Below are positions 18,066 through 26,715 of a stretch of 64,000 bases of DNA, one piece after another. Positions within the stretch are counted from its first letter, which is position 1. Each line of letters opens with the position of its first letter. The DNA lies in assembly GCF_000787815.1 (NCBI RefSeq), contig NZ_BBPO01000006.1:46278-110277 (forward strand). Reading direction: 5' to 3'. This DNA comes from Streptacidiphilus neutrinimicus (GTDB taxonomy: Bacteria > Actinomycetota > Actinomycetes > Streptomycetales > Streptomycetaceae). The position numbers were made by a program, and so were the translations under genes. Below the pieces are notes generated by a model. That model saw only the letters and a program-made list of their open reading frames with translations, did no database searches and was not told the origin of the DNA.

Positions 18066-18081
18066 TCAGGGGTAACCCTGA
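18066..18081. promoter_or_regulatory. Small palindrome in the helD upstream region
   Basis: TCAGGG, GTAA, CCCTGA form a 6-bp inverted repeat in the 314-bp divergent gap 17871-18184, next to an A/T-rich patch (ctttttatcc, 18048-18057). It could be an operator for either gene. Nothing else in the gap was recognised. Confidence 0.35.
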
Positions 18082-18184
18082 CGTGCGGACGAGGCCGTGT
18101 CCCTCTGCGGGATGAGCCCGAGGGCCCTGCGGAATGGGCCATTGGGCTGACGATTTCAGGGGGCCGGAAATCTAGCGTGGAGAC

Positions 18185-18385
18185 ATGGCTACCGCACCCA
18201 TCGACCCCCGCCCCCGTACCCCGCATCCGCACGTCGTCGCCGGTGGCGCCCCCAAGGCGGCGCGCAAGCCGCGCAATCCGATCGCGGCCTGCGCCCGCGG
18301 CGTCGGCATCCTCGCCGCCACGGCCTTCTCCGTCGTCGTCCTCGGCCATGACGGCCTTCCCGAGGATGTGCTCAAGCAGGCCTGA
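18185..18385 (+). CDS. Small hypothetical protein with one hydrophobic helix
   Basis: A 66-aa frame starts at an ATG preceded by gtggaga. It has a Pro/His/Lys/Arg-rich first half (RPRTPHPH, then KAARKPRNP), a hydrophobic segment IAACARGVGILAATAFSVVV, and a short acidic tail. This is what a small single-pass membrane protein would look like. It ends 12 bp before the convergent XPB gene. I recognise no family, and codon bias cannot decide such a short frame. Confidence 0.5.
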   Translation: MATAPIDPRPRTPHPHVVAGGAPKAARKPRNPIAACARGVGILAATAFSVVVLGHDGLPEDVLKQA

Positions 18386-18397
18386 CCGGGCGGCCGG

Positions 18398-20035
18398 TCA
18401 CAGCACGTCGTCCGCGTCCACGATCCGGTAGGCGTAGCCCTGTTCGGCCAGGAACCGTTGCCGGTGCGCGGCGAAGTCCTGGTCGATGGTGTCCCGGGCC
18501 ACGACCGAGTAGAAGTGCGCCATGTGCCCGTCCGCCTTGGGACGCAGCACCCGGCCCAGCCGCTGGGCCTCCTCCTGGCGTGAGCCGAAGGTCCCCGAGA
18601 CCTGGATCGCCACCGTCGCCTCGGGCAGGTCGATGGAGAAGTTGGCGACCTTGGACACCACCAGCACGCTGATCTCGCCCTCCCGGAAGGCGTCGAACAG
18701 CTTCTCGCGCTGTGCGTTCGTCGTCTCGCCCTTGATGACCGGCGCGTCCAGCGCCTCGCCGAGCTCGTCGAGCTGGTCGATGTACTGGCCGATGACGAGC
18801 GTGGGCGTGCCCCGGTGCTTCTCGACCAGCGCCTGGGTGACGCGGCGCTTGGTCGCCGTGGTGGCGCAGAACCGGTACCGCTCCTCCGGCTCCGCGGTGG
18901 CGTAGGCGAGCCGCTCGGAGTCGGTGAGGGTGACCCGCACCTCGCAGCAGTCCGCGGGGGCGATGTAGCCCTGCGCCTCGATCTCCTTCCACGGGGCGTC
19001 GAAGCGCTTGGGCCCGATCAGTGAGAAGACGTCGCCCTCGCGTCCGTCCTCGCGCACCAGCGTCGCGGTCAGGCCGAGGCGGCGGCGCGCCTGCAGGTCG
19101 GCGGTGAACTTGAAGACCGGCGCGGGCAGCAGGTGCACCTCGTCGTAGACGATCAGACCCCAGTCACGGGAGTCGAACAGCTCCAGGTGGGGGTAGACGC
19201 CCTTCCGCTTGGTCGTCATCACCTGGTACGTCGCGATGGTGACCGGGCGGATCTCCTTGCGCGCGCCGCTGTACTCGCCGATCTCCTCCTCGGTGAGGGA
19301 GGTGCGCTTGACCAGCTCGTGCTTCCACTGGCGGGCGGAGACGGTGTTGGTGACCAGGATCAAGGTGGTCGCCTTGGCCTTGGCCATCGCGGCAGCCCCG
19401 ACCAGCGTCTTGCCGGCGCCGCAGGGCAGCACGACGACGCCCGAGCCGCCGTGCCAGAAGCCCTCGGCGGCCTGCTCCTGGTAGGCGCGCAGCTTCCAGC
19501 CGTCCTGGGCCAACTCGATCGGGTGCGCCTCGCCGTCGACGTAGCCGGCGGTGTCCTCGGCCGGCCAGCCGAGCTTGAGCAGCATCTGCTTGATCTGCCC
19601 GCGCTCGGAGGGATGCACGACCACCGTGTCCGGGTCGATCCGCGGGCCGACCAGCGGAGCGATCTTCTTGGACCGCAGCACCTCCTCCAGCACCGGCCGG
19701 TCGGTGGCGGTCAGCACCAGGCCGTGCACGGGGTCCTTGCTCAGCCGGAGGCGGCCGTAGCGGTCCATGGTGTCCGCGATGTCGACCAGCAGCGCGTTCG
19801 GCACGGGGTAGCGGGAGAAGCGCACCAGCGCGTCCACGACCTGCTCGGCGTCGTGCCCTGCCGCCCGCGCGTTCCACAGGCCGAGCGGCGTTACCCGGTA
19901 GGTGTGCACGTGCTCGGGCGCCCGCTCCAGCTCCGCGAACGGCGCGATGGCGCGCCGGCACTCGTCGGCCAGGGTGTGCCCGGTCTCCAGCAGCAGGGTC
20001 TTGTCGGACTGAACGATCAGCGGCCCGTCGTGCAC
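18398..20035 (-). CDS. DNA repair helicase XPB
   Basis: This 545-aa protein is a bacterial XPB (ERCC3/Rad25-type) superfamily 2 helicase. After an N-terminal damage-recognition-like domain (about residues 1-170) come Walker A LPCGAGKTLVGAAAM, DEVH in YDEVHLLPAP, motif III LGLTATLVRED containing the RED motif special to XPB, and motif VI QRLGRVLRP. It unwinds DNA 3'-5' in vitro in related species. The GTG start has GGAGGAGAC upstream. It is the last of three minus-strand genes after Uma2 and the XPB-N-like protein, which suggests shared transcription. Confidence 0.93.
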   Translation of the reverse strand: MHDGPLIVQSDKTLLLETGHTLADECRRAIAPFAELERAPEHVHTYRVTPLGLWNARAAGHDAEQVVDALVRFSRYPVPNALLVDIADTMDRYGRLRLSKDPVHGLVLTATDRPVLEEVLRSKKIAPLVGPRIDPDTVVVHPSERGQIKQMLLKLGWPAEDTAGYVDGEAHPIELAQDGWKLRAYQEQAAEGFWHGGSGVVVLPCGAGKTLVGAAAMAKAKATTLILVTNTVSARQWKHELVKRTSLTEEEIGEYSGARKEIRPVTIATYQVMTTKRKGVYPHLELFDSRDWGLIVYDEVHLLPAPVFKFTADLQARRRLGLTATLVREDGREGDVFSLIGPKRFDAPWKEIEAQGYIAPADCCEVRVTLTDSERLAYATAEPEERYRFCATTATKRRVTQALVEKHRGTPTLVIGQYIDQLDELGEALDAPVIKGETTNAQREKLFDAFREGEISVLVVSKVANFSIDLPEATVAIQVSGTFGSRQEEAQRLGRVLRPKADGHMAHFYSVVARDTIDQDFAAHRQRFLAEQGYAYRIVDADDVL

Positions 20036-20112
20036 GTGCGTCTCCTCCGGTCCGGGCGATGGCCAAACACCCAGTGTCCCGCATCGCGCGGCGGAGCGGA
20101 AAGCGGATGCCG

Positions 20113-20706
20113 TTACAGCTTGTCGATGGCGGTGAGGTCGATGTCGATCGGGAAGGGGACGTCGAGGACGAGACGGTCGTGGTGGATGCCGGTCAGGACA
20201 TAGCTGCGCTTGTCGGGGTCGAGCTGGTAGGTGCTGAGGACCGGCCGGTTCTCGCCCGCAGGACTGTCGACGAGCCAGTAGTGTCCGATCCCCGCGCGGG
20301 CGTACTTGTGGGGCTTGGTGTCCCGGTCACGGGACGCGGACTCGGGGGAGACGACCTCGATCGCCAGCACGACGTCCTCCACCCCATAGCGAGTCCTGCC
20401 AGGTCCGGTAGCCGTTGCCTTCACCACGCACACATCGGGTACGGGTGAGTTCTGGCGGTCTATGACGACCGCCATTTCGCGCCGCACCCGCAGATCGTCG
20501 GGCACGAGTGCCCGAAGACCGGCTTCCAGCAGGAAGAGCATCAGGGTGTGGAACTCCTTCTGCGGACTCACGAAGACCAGGCTCCCGTCGATCAGCTCTG
20601 TGTGCGGCGGGAGGTCTGGCAAGGTCAGCAAGTCGTCCACGGTGTAGCCGCCCTCCGGCGGGCGAGGCCAGGGGTACGGCCAGTCGTGCATGGGCTCAGC
20701 GGTCAT
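20113..20706 (-). CDS. Uma2-family PD-(D/E)XK endonuclease-like protein
   Basis: This 197-aa protein belongs to the Uma2 (DUF820) family. It has TELIDGSLVFVSPQKEFH, the catalytic-type core PVPDVCVVK, then AIEVVSPESASRDRDTKPHK and YARAGIGHYWLVD. The E, D and ExxSP/K positions of the restriction-endonuclease fold are all present. Such genes are very numerous in streptomycetes and cyanobacteria, and their role is not settled. The ATG at 20706 has GGGAGGGACC directly upstream, better than the frame start at 20718. It sits between two XPB-related genes on the same strand, 77 and 120 bp away. Confidence 0.88.
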   Translation of the reverse strand: MTAEPMHDWPYPWPRPPEGGYTVDDLLTLPDLPPHTELIDGSLVFVSPQKEFHTLMLFLLEAGLRALVPDDLRVRREMAVVIDRQNSPVPDVCVVKATATGPGRTRYGVEDVVLAIEVVSPESASRDRDTKPHKYARAGIGHYWLVDSPAGENRPVLSTYQLDPDKRSYVLTGIHHDRLVLDVPFPIDIDLTAIDKL

Positions 20707-20826
20707 GGTCCCTCCCATGGACGGGATTCAAGCGCTCGGTCCCACGGTAGCGGCGGGCAGCGACGTGCACACCACACCTTCGGGTGAGGACGAACCGTTT
20801 CGCGGCTCGCCGTGGGGCCTCGGCCG

Positions 20827-23259
20827 TTACGCCTCGTCGTCGGCCAGTTCCGCGACGCCGGTGATGCGGTGCAGGGAGAAGGTGCGAACCTCCTCGTGGA
20901 CCTGGTCGAAGGCGGTGACGAAGCCGCCCTCGACGCGGACGGGTTCGATGACGCGCTGGCTGGCCGCGCCGTCCGCGTTGACGTATCCGATCCAGACGGC
21001 GTCGCCGGTGAGGACGGCGGTCTGGAGGGTGGCCAGGGTCTCCGCGGCCGGGGTGCGGGGGAGCGGCCCCGGGGTCGGGACGCGGTGGCTCACCGTGGCG
21101 GCGCGGTCGCCCGCGCGAATGGCCTTGACCGCGGCGGTCAGCAGGCCCTGGGTGACCGGGGGCGGGCCGTCGGGGACGGGCGCCGGAGGCGTGCGCGGGG
21201 GTGTGCGGCGCGCGTCCGGGCGAGTGATCATGACGTCGCCCTCGGCGGTCTCCGCCGCGGGGGCGTAGCCCATCGTGCGGAGCTGCCCCAGCACCGTTGC
21301 CGGATCGGCCTGCGCGGCCAGCACCGTGGGGGCGAGGCGGCGCAGCCGCAGCTGCGCCGCGCGGCGGTCCGCGAGCAGCTCGTCCAGCAGGGCGTCGTCG
21401 TCGCAGCGCAGGTACGCCGAGGCCGCGCCGACGCGCAGTCGGCCGTGGCGGCGGGCCACGTCGTCGACGAGGTAGGTCAGCGGCTGCGGCACCGGCGTGC
21501 TGGAGTGCTCCGCGAGGAAGGTGTGGAGCTCCGCCGCGCTGCGCCCGGCGTCGAGGGCGCGGCGGACGGAGTCGGGGGTGAAGCGGTAGACCGTCGCGCC
21601 GCCCTTGGACTCCACGTCCGCCGCGACGGCGAGGGTCTGCGCCAGCGGTGTGCGCAGCGGGCCGGGGGCGATCGCGGTGAGGTCGGGCTGCAGGATCACC
21701 TGGTCCAGCGGCTCCGGCAGCAGCGGGGCCAGGCGGCCGAGGACGGACGCCTCGTCGCCGTCGAGGAGCGGCAGAGCGAAACGCGCGAGCGCGCCGCGGC
21801 CGGTGAGGCCGAGATCCTCGGCCTCCGCGACCGTCCAGGCGACCAGCTGGTCGCGCAGCTCGCCGCCGCGCAGCGGGTGCTCCCAGGTGATCCGGGCCGT
21901 CAGCGCCCGCACGTCCGCCGAGCTGCCCCCCGGCAGGGAGGCCAGCAGGCCGAGCACGTCACGGCGCAGCACCGGCGCGAGCGCGCGGTCGAGGCCGCTG
22001 CCGAGCGGAGGGAGCACCTTGTCCTTGGCGTCCTTGGTGCCGACCAGCGCGGCCACGCGGGTCGCGGCGAGCCAGGCGCGGGCCAGCAGCAGCCACCGCT
22101 CCGCGACGGGCCGGCGCAGCCACTCGTCGTAGGCGGGGGTGGGCGCCCAGCGCTCCTCCACCTCGCCGTCCGGGGCCACCAGGCCCGCTCCGTAAGCGAG
22201 TTCGAGCCAGAAGGCGGTGCCGGGCTCGGAAAGGTCCAGGGCCTGCGCGGTGCGCCGCAGGTCGCGGACGCCGAGACCGCCCGCGCGCAGCACCGAGGGC
22301 GACTCGGTGCTCCACAGGCTCAGCGCCTCCTCGACCGTCCGCACGGCCGTGAACGCCTGCGCGGCGGCCGCGTGGTCCGCCTGATCCGGCTCGACGCTCC
22401 GGGCCGAGGTCACCGGCGGCGCGACCGGCTCCACCTGACGGTGGGCCAGGCCGCCGCGCAGATGCAGGGCGACCTCGCGGGGGAGCACCACCGCGTCCCG
22501 GCCCGCAGGCAGCAGCAGGCCGCAGGCCTGGAGCCACTCGACCGGGGTCCGCGCGTCCGCGGCCCGGACCACGCGCGGCGGGGACGCGCCGAACGGCGGC
22601 CCCCAGGTCAGCTTGGACAGCACGCCCCGCGCGCCTTCCGGCGCGCGGGCGAGCAGCGCGTCGGCCCGCTTGCGGTCGGCGAACAGACTGCTGAGCGCGG
22701 CCAGCGCGCTCACCTGGTCGTGGGTGCTGGGCAGCCCGGCGTCCGCGAGCATCCCCTGCAGTCGGGCCGGGGACAGCCCCGCGCCCGCCTCCGCGTACAG
22801 GGGGCCGAGGCCGGTCGGCCCCGACTGCCCGCCCGCCGGGGCCAGCACGTCCCGCGCGGTGCGCACCAGCCGCAGCCGCTCCGGCCCGCCCCAGACCAGC
22901 GCCGCGTCGCGCAGCGCCGCCACGGCGGGCTCGAACGCCGCCTCGACCTCCGGGTCCTGGTCCGCGCCCAGCAGCGCGCGCAGCTGCGGCGGCGTGCACG
23001 GGTCCGCCGCCACGGCCAGCGCCTCGGCGACCTGGAGGGTGAACCGGTCCAGCCGCTCCAGCGCACGGATCACACTGGCCCGCGTCGCACTGCGGGTGGC
23101 CAGTTGGCTCAGGTCCGCGGGCACCGGGTGCACGAGATCCGGCCGCGCCCGCAGCAGCGCGGCGAGCGCGGCGTCGTCGCGGCCGCGCAGGTCCTCGGCG
23201 AGGGTGCGGGGCAGCGTGCGGACGCCGTCGTGCGACTCCTCGGTTCTCCCGGTGCTCAT
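20827..23259 (-). CDS. XPB/Ssl2-like N-terminal (helicase-associated) protein
   Basis: This 810-aa protein matches the actinobacterial helicase-C-terminal-domain family whose last part resembles the N-terminal domain of XPB/Ssl2. It is mostly helical and starts with RTLAEDLRGRDDAALAALLRARPDL. Winged-helix-like segments follow, then QVILQPDLTAIAPGPLR, LPQPLTYLVDDVARRHGRLRVG in the XPB-N-like part, and a C-terminal WYL-like stretch (GDAVWIGYVNADG, then ITGVAELADDEA). No Walker motifs were seen. It probably works with the XPB helicase encoded downstream, in DNA repair or an XPB-linked process. Confidence 0.85.
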   Translation of the reverse strand: MSTGRTEESHDGVRTLPRTLAEDLRGRDDAALAALLRARPDLVHPVPADLSQLATRSATRASVIRALERLDRFTLQVAEALAVAADPCTPPQLRALLGADQDPEVEAAFEPAVAALRDAALVWGGPERLRLVRTARDVLAPAGGQSGPTGLGPLYAEAGAGLSPARLQGMLADAGLPSTHDQVSALAALSSLFADRKRADALLARAPEGARGVLSKLTWGPPFGASPPRVVRAADARTPVEWLQACGLLLPAGRDAVVLPREVALHLRGGLAHRQVEPVAPPVTSARSVEPDQADHAAAAQAFTAVRTVEEALSLWSTESPSVLRAGGLGVRDLRRTAQALDLSEPGTAFWLELAYGAGLVAPDGEVEERWAPTPAYDEWLRRPVAERWLLLARAWLAATRVAALVGTKDAKDKVLPPLGSGLDRALAPVLRRDVLGLLASLPGGSSADVRALTARITWEHPLRGGELRDQLVAWTVAEAEDLGLTGRGALARFALPLLDGDEASVLGRLAPLLPEPLDQVILQPDLTAIAPGPLRTPLAQTLAVAADVESKGGATVYRFTPDSVRRALDAGRSAAELHTFLAEHSSTPVPQPLTYLVDDVARRHGRLRVGAASAYLRCDDDALLDELLADRRAAQLRLRRLAPTVLAAQADPATVLGQLRTMGYAPAAETAEGDVMITRPDARRTPPRTPPAPVPDGPPPVTQGLLTAAVKAIRAGDRAATVSHRVPTPGPLPRTPAAETLATLQTAVLTGDAVWIGYVNADGAASQRVIEPVRVEGGFVTAFDQVHEEVRTFSLHRITGVAELADDEA

Positions 23260-23403
23260 CCGCCTCAGATTACTTGCTGCGATGCGGGGCGGCCCCTGAC
23301 CGACCGCGAGTACGGCAGCGGTTCTCCGGGTAAGGCCGTGACGTCTGCACGACGCACCCTAAGCTGACGCCGGCGGTGGTTGCGGGGAGGGCGGGGAAGC
23401 GCG

Positions 23404-24468
23404 ATGGGCATCGAGAGCGAGCAGCTGGTCTACGACTATCTGAGCCGTGTGGGCGATCTCGCCGGCCAGACAGGGGGCCTGACGGCGGCGGAGCGCGTCC
23501 GCCTCGTGAACGACCTGCGCCAGGCCATCGACTCCCAGCGGGCCGCCAACTCCTCGTCCGCGCGCTCTTCCTCGGCGCGCGCCGAGGTCGGCTCCGTGCG
23601 CAAGATCCTCGCGGGCCTGGGCACGCCGGAGCAGGTGGTCCGCCGCGCGGCCGGGGGCGGCGGCGCGGTCGGCTCCGGTCCCGCGGTCCCGACGGCCTCC
23701 GCCCCGGGCCCGTCGGCACGTACGACTCCCTCCGTTCCCAGATCCGTCCCGACGCAGGGCGGCGCGCCGTCGCTCGAGGGCCGCGCGGAGTTCGTCCGCG
23801 CGGACGCCGGCAGCGTGCCGGCGACGGGCGCGCAGTGGTGGACCTTCGAGTCCGGCGGCGGAGGCTTCCCCGGCGCGGGCGGCGTTCGGATGATCCAGCC
23901 GCCCGGCTGGTCGGGATCCTTCGAGGGCGACTTCCTCGTCCCCGAGGGCACGGCGGTCGTCGACCCGGTCACCGGCCTCCCCGCGGCGCAGCCCGCGGCG
24001 GCAGCGGCGGCGACCGGCGCGGGCGTGAACGGGCTCGGCGACACCGGCCGGCAGGCGGCGGCGCAGCCGAGGCCGGGCCTGCTCCGACGGCTCCGCGGCG
24101 GCGCGACGGCGGGCGCGGCGGGTTCCGTGCCCCGCGCGCCGATCCCGTTCGTGGAGGCCCTGGCCACGCTGGTGCTGGTCGGCGGCGCGGTGACGGGCCT
24201 CTGGTACATCGCGATCCTCGGCTGGCTCCTCGCCTACGCGGGCCGCAGGTTCGGCCACGGCGTCGGCCGGGTCGCCGCCCTGTGGATCCCCGGCCTGATG
24301 GCCGCGGCCTGCGGCTTCTGGCTCTACAGCAAGTCCGGCCACACGGGCCACCCGGCCCTGACGAACGCGCAGGTCGCCACCGCGACCCACAACGCGTACG
24401 CGTTGTGGCTCCGCGGTTCCTCGGCCCTGTCCGCCGCCTTTCTCGCCTGGCGCATCACCCGCCGCTGA
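23404..24468 (+). CDS. Membrane protein with N-terminal HAAS-like domain
   Basis: This 354-aa protein starts with YDYLSRVGDLAGQTGGLTAAE and later has LGTPEQVVRRAAG, the pattern of the HAAS small helical domain that anchors PadR-linked sensor and membrane proteins. A long Pro/Ala/Gly-rich middle follows. The C-terminal 110 residues hold about four hydrophobic helices (LATLVLVGGAVTGLWYIAIL, then WLLAYAGRR, WIPGLMAAACGFWLY and SALSAAFLAW). The ATG at 23404 follows gggcgggg and is preferred over 23380. The function is unknown. A copy of the intergenic repeat lies after it. Confidence 0.75.
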   Translation: MGIESEQLVYDYLSRVGDLAGQTGGLTAAERVRLVNDLRQAIDSQRAANSSSARSSSARAEVGSVRKILAGLGTPEQVVRRAAGGGGAVGSGPAVPTASAPGPSARTTPSVPRSVPTQGGAPSLEGRAEFVRADAGSVPATGAQWWTFESGGGGFPGAGGVRMIQPPGWSGSFEGDFLVPEGTAVVDPVTGLPAAQPAAAAAATGAGVNGLGDTGRQAAAQPRPGLLRRLRGGATAGAAGSVPRAPIPFVEALATLVLVGGAVTGLWYIAILGWLLAYAGRRFGHGVGRVAALWIPGLMAAACGFWLYSKSGHTGHPALTNAQVATATHNAYALWLRGSSALSAAFLAWRITRR

Positions 24469-24483
24469 CTCAGCTCCGCGCTA

Positions 24484-24613
24484 GGCGCGGGGCTCCGTTG
24501 ACGTGCGGCCCTCCCTCAGCCTTCGGCCGGGAGGTGCCCCCGGCGTGGGCGCGACCAACCACCCACGTAGCTAGCGCTCCGAACGCGCAGGGCCATCCGC
24601 ACAGGGTGGTTCG
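24484..24613 (+). repeat. Intergenic repeat copy 1 (rearranged)
   Basis: The first 80 bp share the core of the family: a G+C-rich start, tgcggccctcc, the hairpin around CAGCCTTCGGCCGGGAGG (24517-24534), and cccccggcgtgggcgcga. The second half differs. The segment aaccaccc is followed about 37 bp later by the reverse complement of the downstream part seen in copies 2 and 3 (24589-24613), so this copy is an inverted arrangement with complementary ends. It fills the gap between convergent genes. Confidence 0.8.
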
Positions 24614-24617
24614 TGCC

Positions 24618-25523
24618 TCAGGGCACCCGCACGGCTGACGTGAGCCGCAGGTGCGTCTCGGTGCGCAGCGTTCCCTCGGAGTCCCGGAGGTCGTCGAGGG
24701 CGGCGAGGGCCGCCGCCTTCGCCGCGGCGCGGCGGTCCGGGGGGATCTTCTCCAGCCAGATCCGGCGCCCCGACGACCACTGCGAGCGCCACCACTCCTC
24801 GCCGCTCTCGATCACCCGCGCCGACGACTCCTCCACCGTCCGCACCTCGGCGAAGCCGCACGAGCGGAACAGGTCCGCGATCGACTCGGCGGAGTCGAAC
24901 GCCGGGTGGCCGCCGCGTGCGCCCTGGCGCGGGGACGACGCGGGGACGGGGTCGTCGAGGAAGGCCAGCGCCGCGTCCAGCGGGCGGGTCCAACGGGGGT
25001 CGACCAGTCCGCCCCAGCTCGACATGGCGAAGCGGCCGCCGGGGACGAGGATGTGATGCGCCGCGCGCAGCACCGCGGCTGGATCGGGGGTGATGAACAT
25101 CATCAGCCCGGCCAGCACGGCCTCGAACGAGCCGGAGGGGAAGCCCGGGTCCTCCGCGTCGCCGACGCGGGCGGTGACGTTGCGCAGGCCCCGCCGGGCG
25201 ATGTCGGCGGCCGTGGCGTGGGCCATGCCGGGGGAGAGGTCGAGGCCCGCCACGTATCCGTCGGGGCCGACCGCCGTCGCGGCGGCGAACAGCACCGCGC
25301 CGCGGCCGCAGCCGAGGTCGAGGACGCGGTCGCCCGGGCGCAGGGCGGCGTGTTCGACGAGGCGCGTGCCGCTTGTCTCGAAGAACGCGCGGTCAACCGT
25401 CCCGTAGGTGTCCGCGACCAGGTCGAAGCTCTCCGCGATGAAGGCCTTGCGTGCCGCGGCCGCGCGCTCACGCTCGCGTTGCGACCGGTGGTCCCGCTGC
25501 TCCTGCGTCGTTGTCGTCGGCAT
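24618..25523 (-). CDS. Class I SAM-dependent methyltransferase
   Basis: This 301-aa protein has the Rossmann methyltransferase motifs in order: motif I VLDLGCGRGAVLFAA, an acidic residue at the end of strand 2 in VAGLDLSPGMAH, VGDAEDPGFPSGSFEAV, and LVPGGRFAMSSWGG. It resembles UbiE/MenG-like and small-molecule methyltransferases, but the substrate cannot be named. I prefer the ATG at 25523, just before the Thr/Gln-rich N-terminus, to the frame start at 25556. It is followed downstream by repeat copy 1 and preceded by the lipoprotein gene on the same strand. Confidence 0.85.
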   Translation of the reverse strand: MPTTTTQEQRDHRSQRERERAAAARKAFIAESFDLVADTYGTVDRAFFETSGTRLVEHAALRPGDRVLDLGCGRGAVLFAAATAVGPDGYVAGLDLSPGMAHATAADIARRGLRNVTARVGDAEDPGFPSGSFEAVLAGLMMFITPDPAAVLRAAHHILVPGGRFAMSSWGGLVDPRWTRPLDAALAFLDDPVPASSPRQGARGGHPAFDSAESIADLFRSCGFAEVRTVEESSARVIESGEEWWRSQWSSGRRIWLEKIPPDRRAAAKAAALAALDDLRDSEGTLRTETHLRLTSAVRVP

Positions 25524-25580
25524 GGTGACATGGTGTTCCCGAGTGACGGGCATCACAAGACTCTTGGCACGTATCGGTCG

Positions 25581-26627
25581 CTAACCACCCAAGTAGCGCC
25601 GCAGTTGAGCCAGGATCAGGTCGGAGCCGAGGTAGCCGACGCCCTGGTTCCAGAGCTGATCGTCGACCGCGTGGGCGCGTCCCGCCTTGACCGCCGCGAG
25701 GTTCTTCCACGCGGAGCTGTTCAGCACCTCGTTCGTCTGGGCCTTGGCCGGGTCGCCGTAGGTGGAGTAGAGGATCGTCGTGCCGTCCGCCGCGTCGAGC
25801 TGGTCCGTCGTGGGGAGCGGGACCGACTCCGTCGGCGCGTTCTGCGCGGCCGGACGGCCCAGCTGCACGTCGGCGAGCAGGACGCCGAGGAAGCTGTGGG
25901 CGGCGATGACGCTCGGGCTCTGGTCCTGGACGAAGCGGACCACGCTGATCTGCTGCCGGTGGGTCGCGCCCGGGCCGCCCAGCGCGGCGGTGACCTCGCG
26001 GACGTGGCCCTGGTAGGCGGAGGTGATCGCGTCGGCGACGGACTGCGCGTCGAGGGCCTGCGCGTGGAGCTGGAAGTCCTGCTTCCAGGACGCGCCGGTC
26101 GTCTCGGTCAGAACGGTCGGTGCGATCGCCGACAACTGCTGGAAGCGCGTGCCGTCGACGGAGCGGCTGGACAGGATCACGTCGGGCCGCAGCCGCTTGA
26201 TCGCCGCGAGGTCCGGCGTGCCGACGACGCCGACCTGGCGGACGGGGGAGAGCCAGCCGGTGGGGTAGTAGTCCGGGAGGCCCCTGTCGAAGGCGGGGCG
26301 CGCCGCCCCCACCGGCGTGAAGCCGAGGGCCAGCGCGGAGTCGAGCTCCGCGGTGCCGAGCACGACGACCCGTCGGGGCGCGGCCGGGACCTGCACCGGG
26401 CCGGTCGCGGCGTGGACGGTTCTGGTGGGTGGTGGCGAGGGGGAGGAACTGCCGGGGGCGGCCTGGACGGCGAGCAGCCCGCCGCCTCTCTGGCTCGACG
26501 TCGGGCTGGCGGCGGAGCCGGAGTCGGGCGGGAAGCCGTTGTCGCCCTTGCAGCCCGCCAGCGCGGCGGACGCGCCGAAAGCGCCGAGCGCGCCGAGCAG
26601 CGCCCTGCGCGAGTAGGCGCGCGGCAT
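25581..26627 (-). CDS. Tat-exported lipoprotein, iron-siderophore-type ABC substrate-binding protein
   Basis: This 348-aa protein starts with a twin-arginine signal (YSRRALLGALGAFGASAAL) ending in the lipobox LAGC, so it should be lipid-anchored outside the membrane. After a Ser/Pro-rich linker it has the FecB/FhuD-like type III binding fold: RRVVVLGTAELDSALALGF, GLPDYYPTGWLSPVRQVGVV and KRLRPDVILSS. Such proteins hand ferric siderophores or related ligands to ABC permeases, but no permease or ATPase gene is next to it. I found no iron box in the 88 bp upstream. The ribosome site is GGGAGG. Confidence 0.85.
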   Translation of the reverse strand: MPRAYSRRALLGALGAFGASAALAGCKGDNGFPPDSGSAASPTSSQRGGGLLAVQAAPGSSSPSPPPTRTVHAATGPVQVPAAPRRVVVLGTAELDSALALGFTPVGAARPAFDRGLPDYYPTGWLSPVRQVGVVGTPDLAAIKRLRPDVILSSRSVDGTRFQQLSAIAPTVLTETTGASWKQDFQLHAQALDAQSVADAITSAYQGHVREVTAALGGPGATHRQQISVVRFVQDQSPSVIAAHSFLGVLLADVQLGRPAAQNAPTESVPLPTTDQLDAADGTTILYSTYGDPAKAQTNEVLNSSAWKNLAAVKAGRAHAVDDQLWNQGVGYLGSDLILAQLRRYLGG

Positions 26628-26715
26628 CGGGCCTCCCGAACCTTTCGTCCCCGTCTCTCCCGGTCTGTTCTAGTTCGCAGTATCGCCCACAGCGGGCCCG
26701 ATTAGGGTGAAGGCC

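Noticed and set aside
16341..18431. Long plus-strand frame (696 codons) opposite helD
   Set aside because: It is an antisense shadow. The minus-strand helD frame has all SF1 motifs, and the antisense product is Gly/Arg-rich without any domain.
20812..23367. Long plus-strand frame (851 codons) opposite the XPB-N-like gene
   Set aside because: It arises from GC-rich third positions. The composition (Arg, Gly, Ala, Gln) is that of a shadow frame and no motif is present.
26628..26715. Iron box for the siderophore-type binding protein
   Set aside because: I looked for the palindromic TTAGGTTAGGCTAACCTAA-like DtxR site in the upstream gap and found nothing close.
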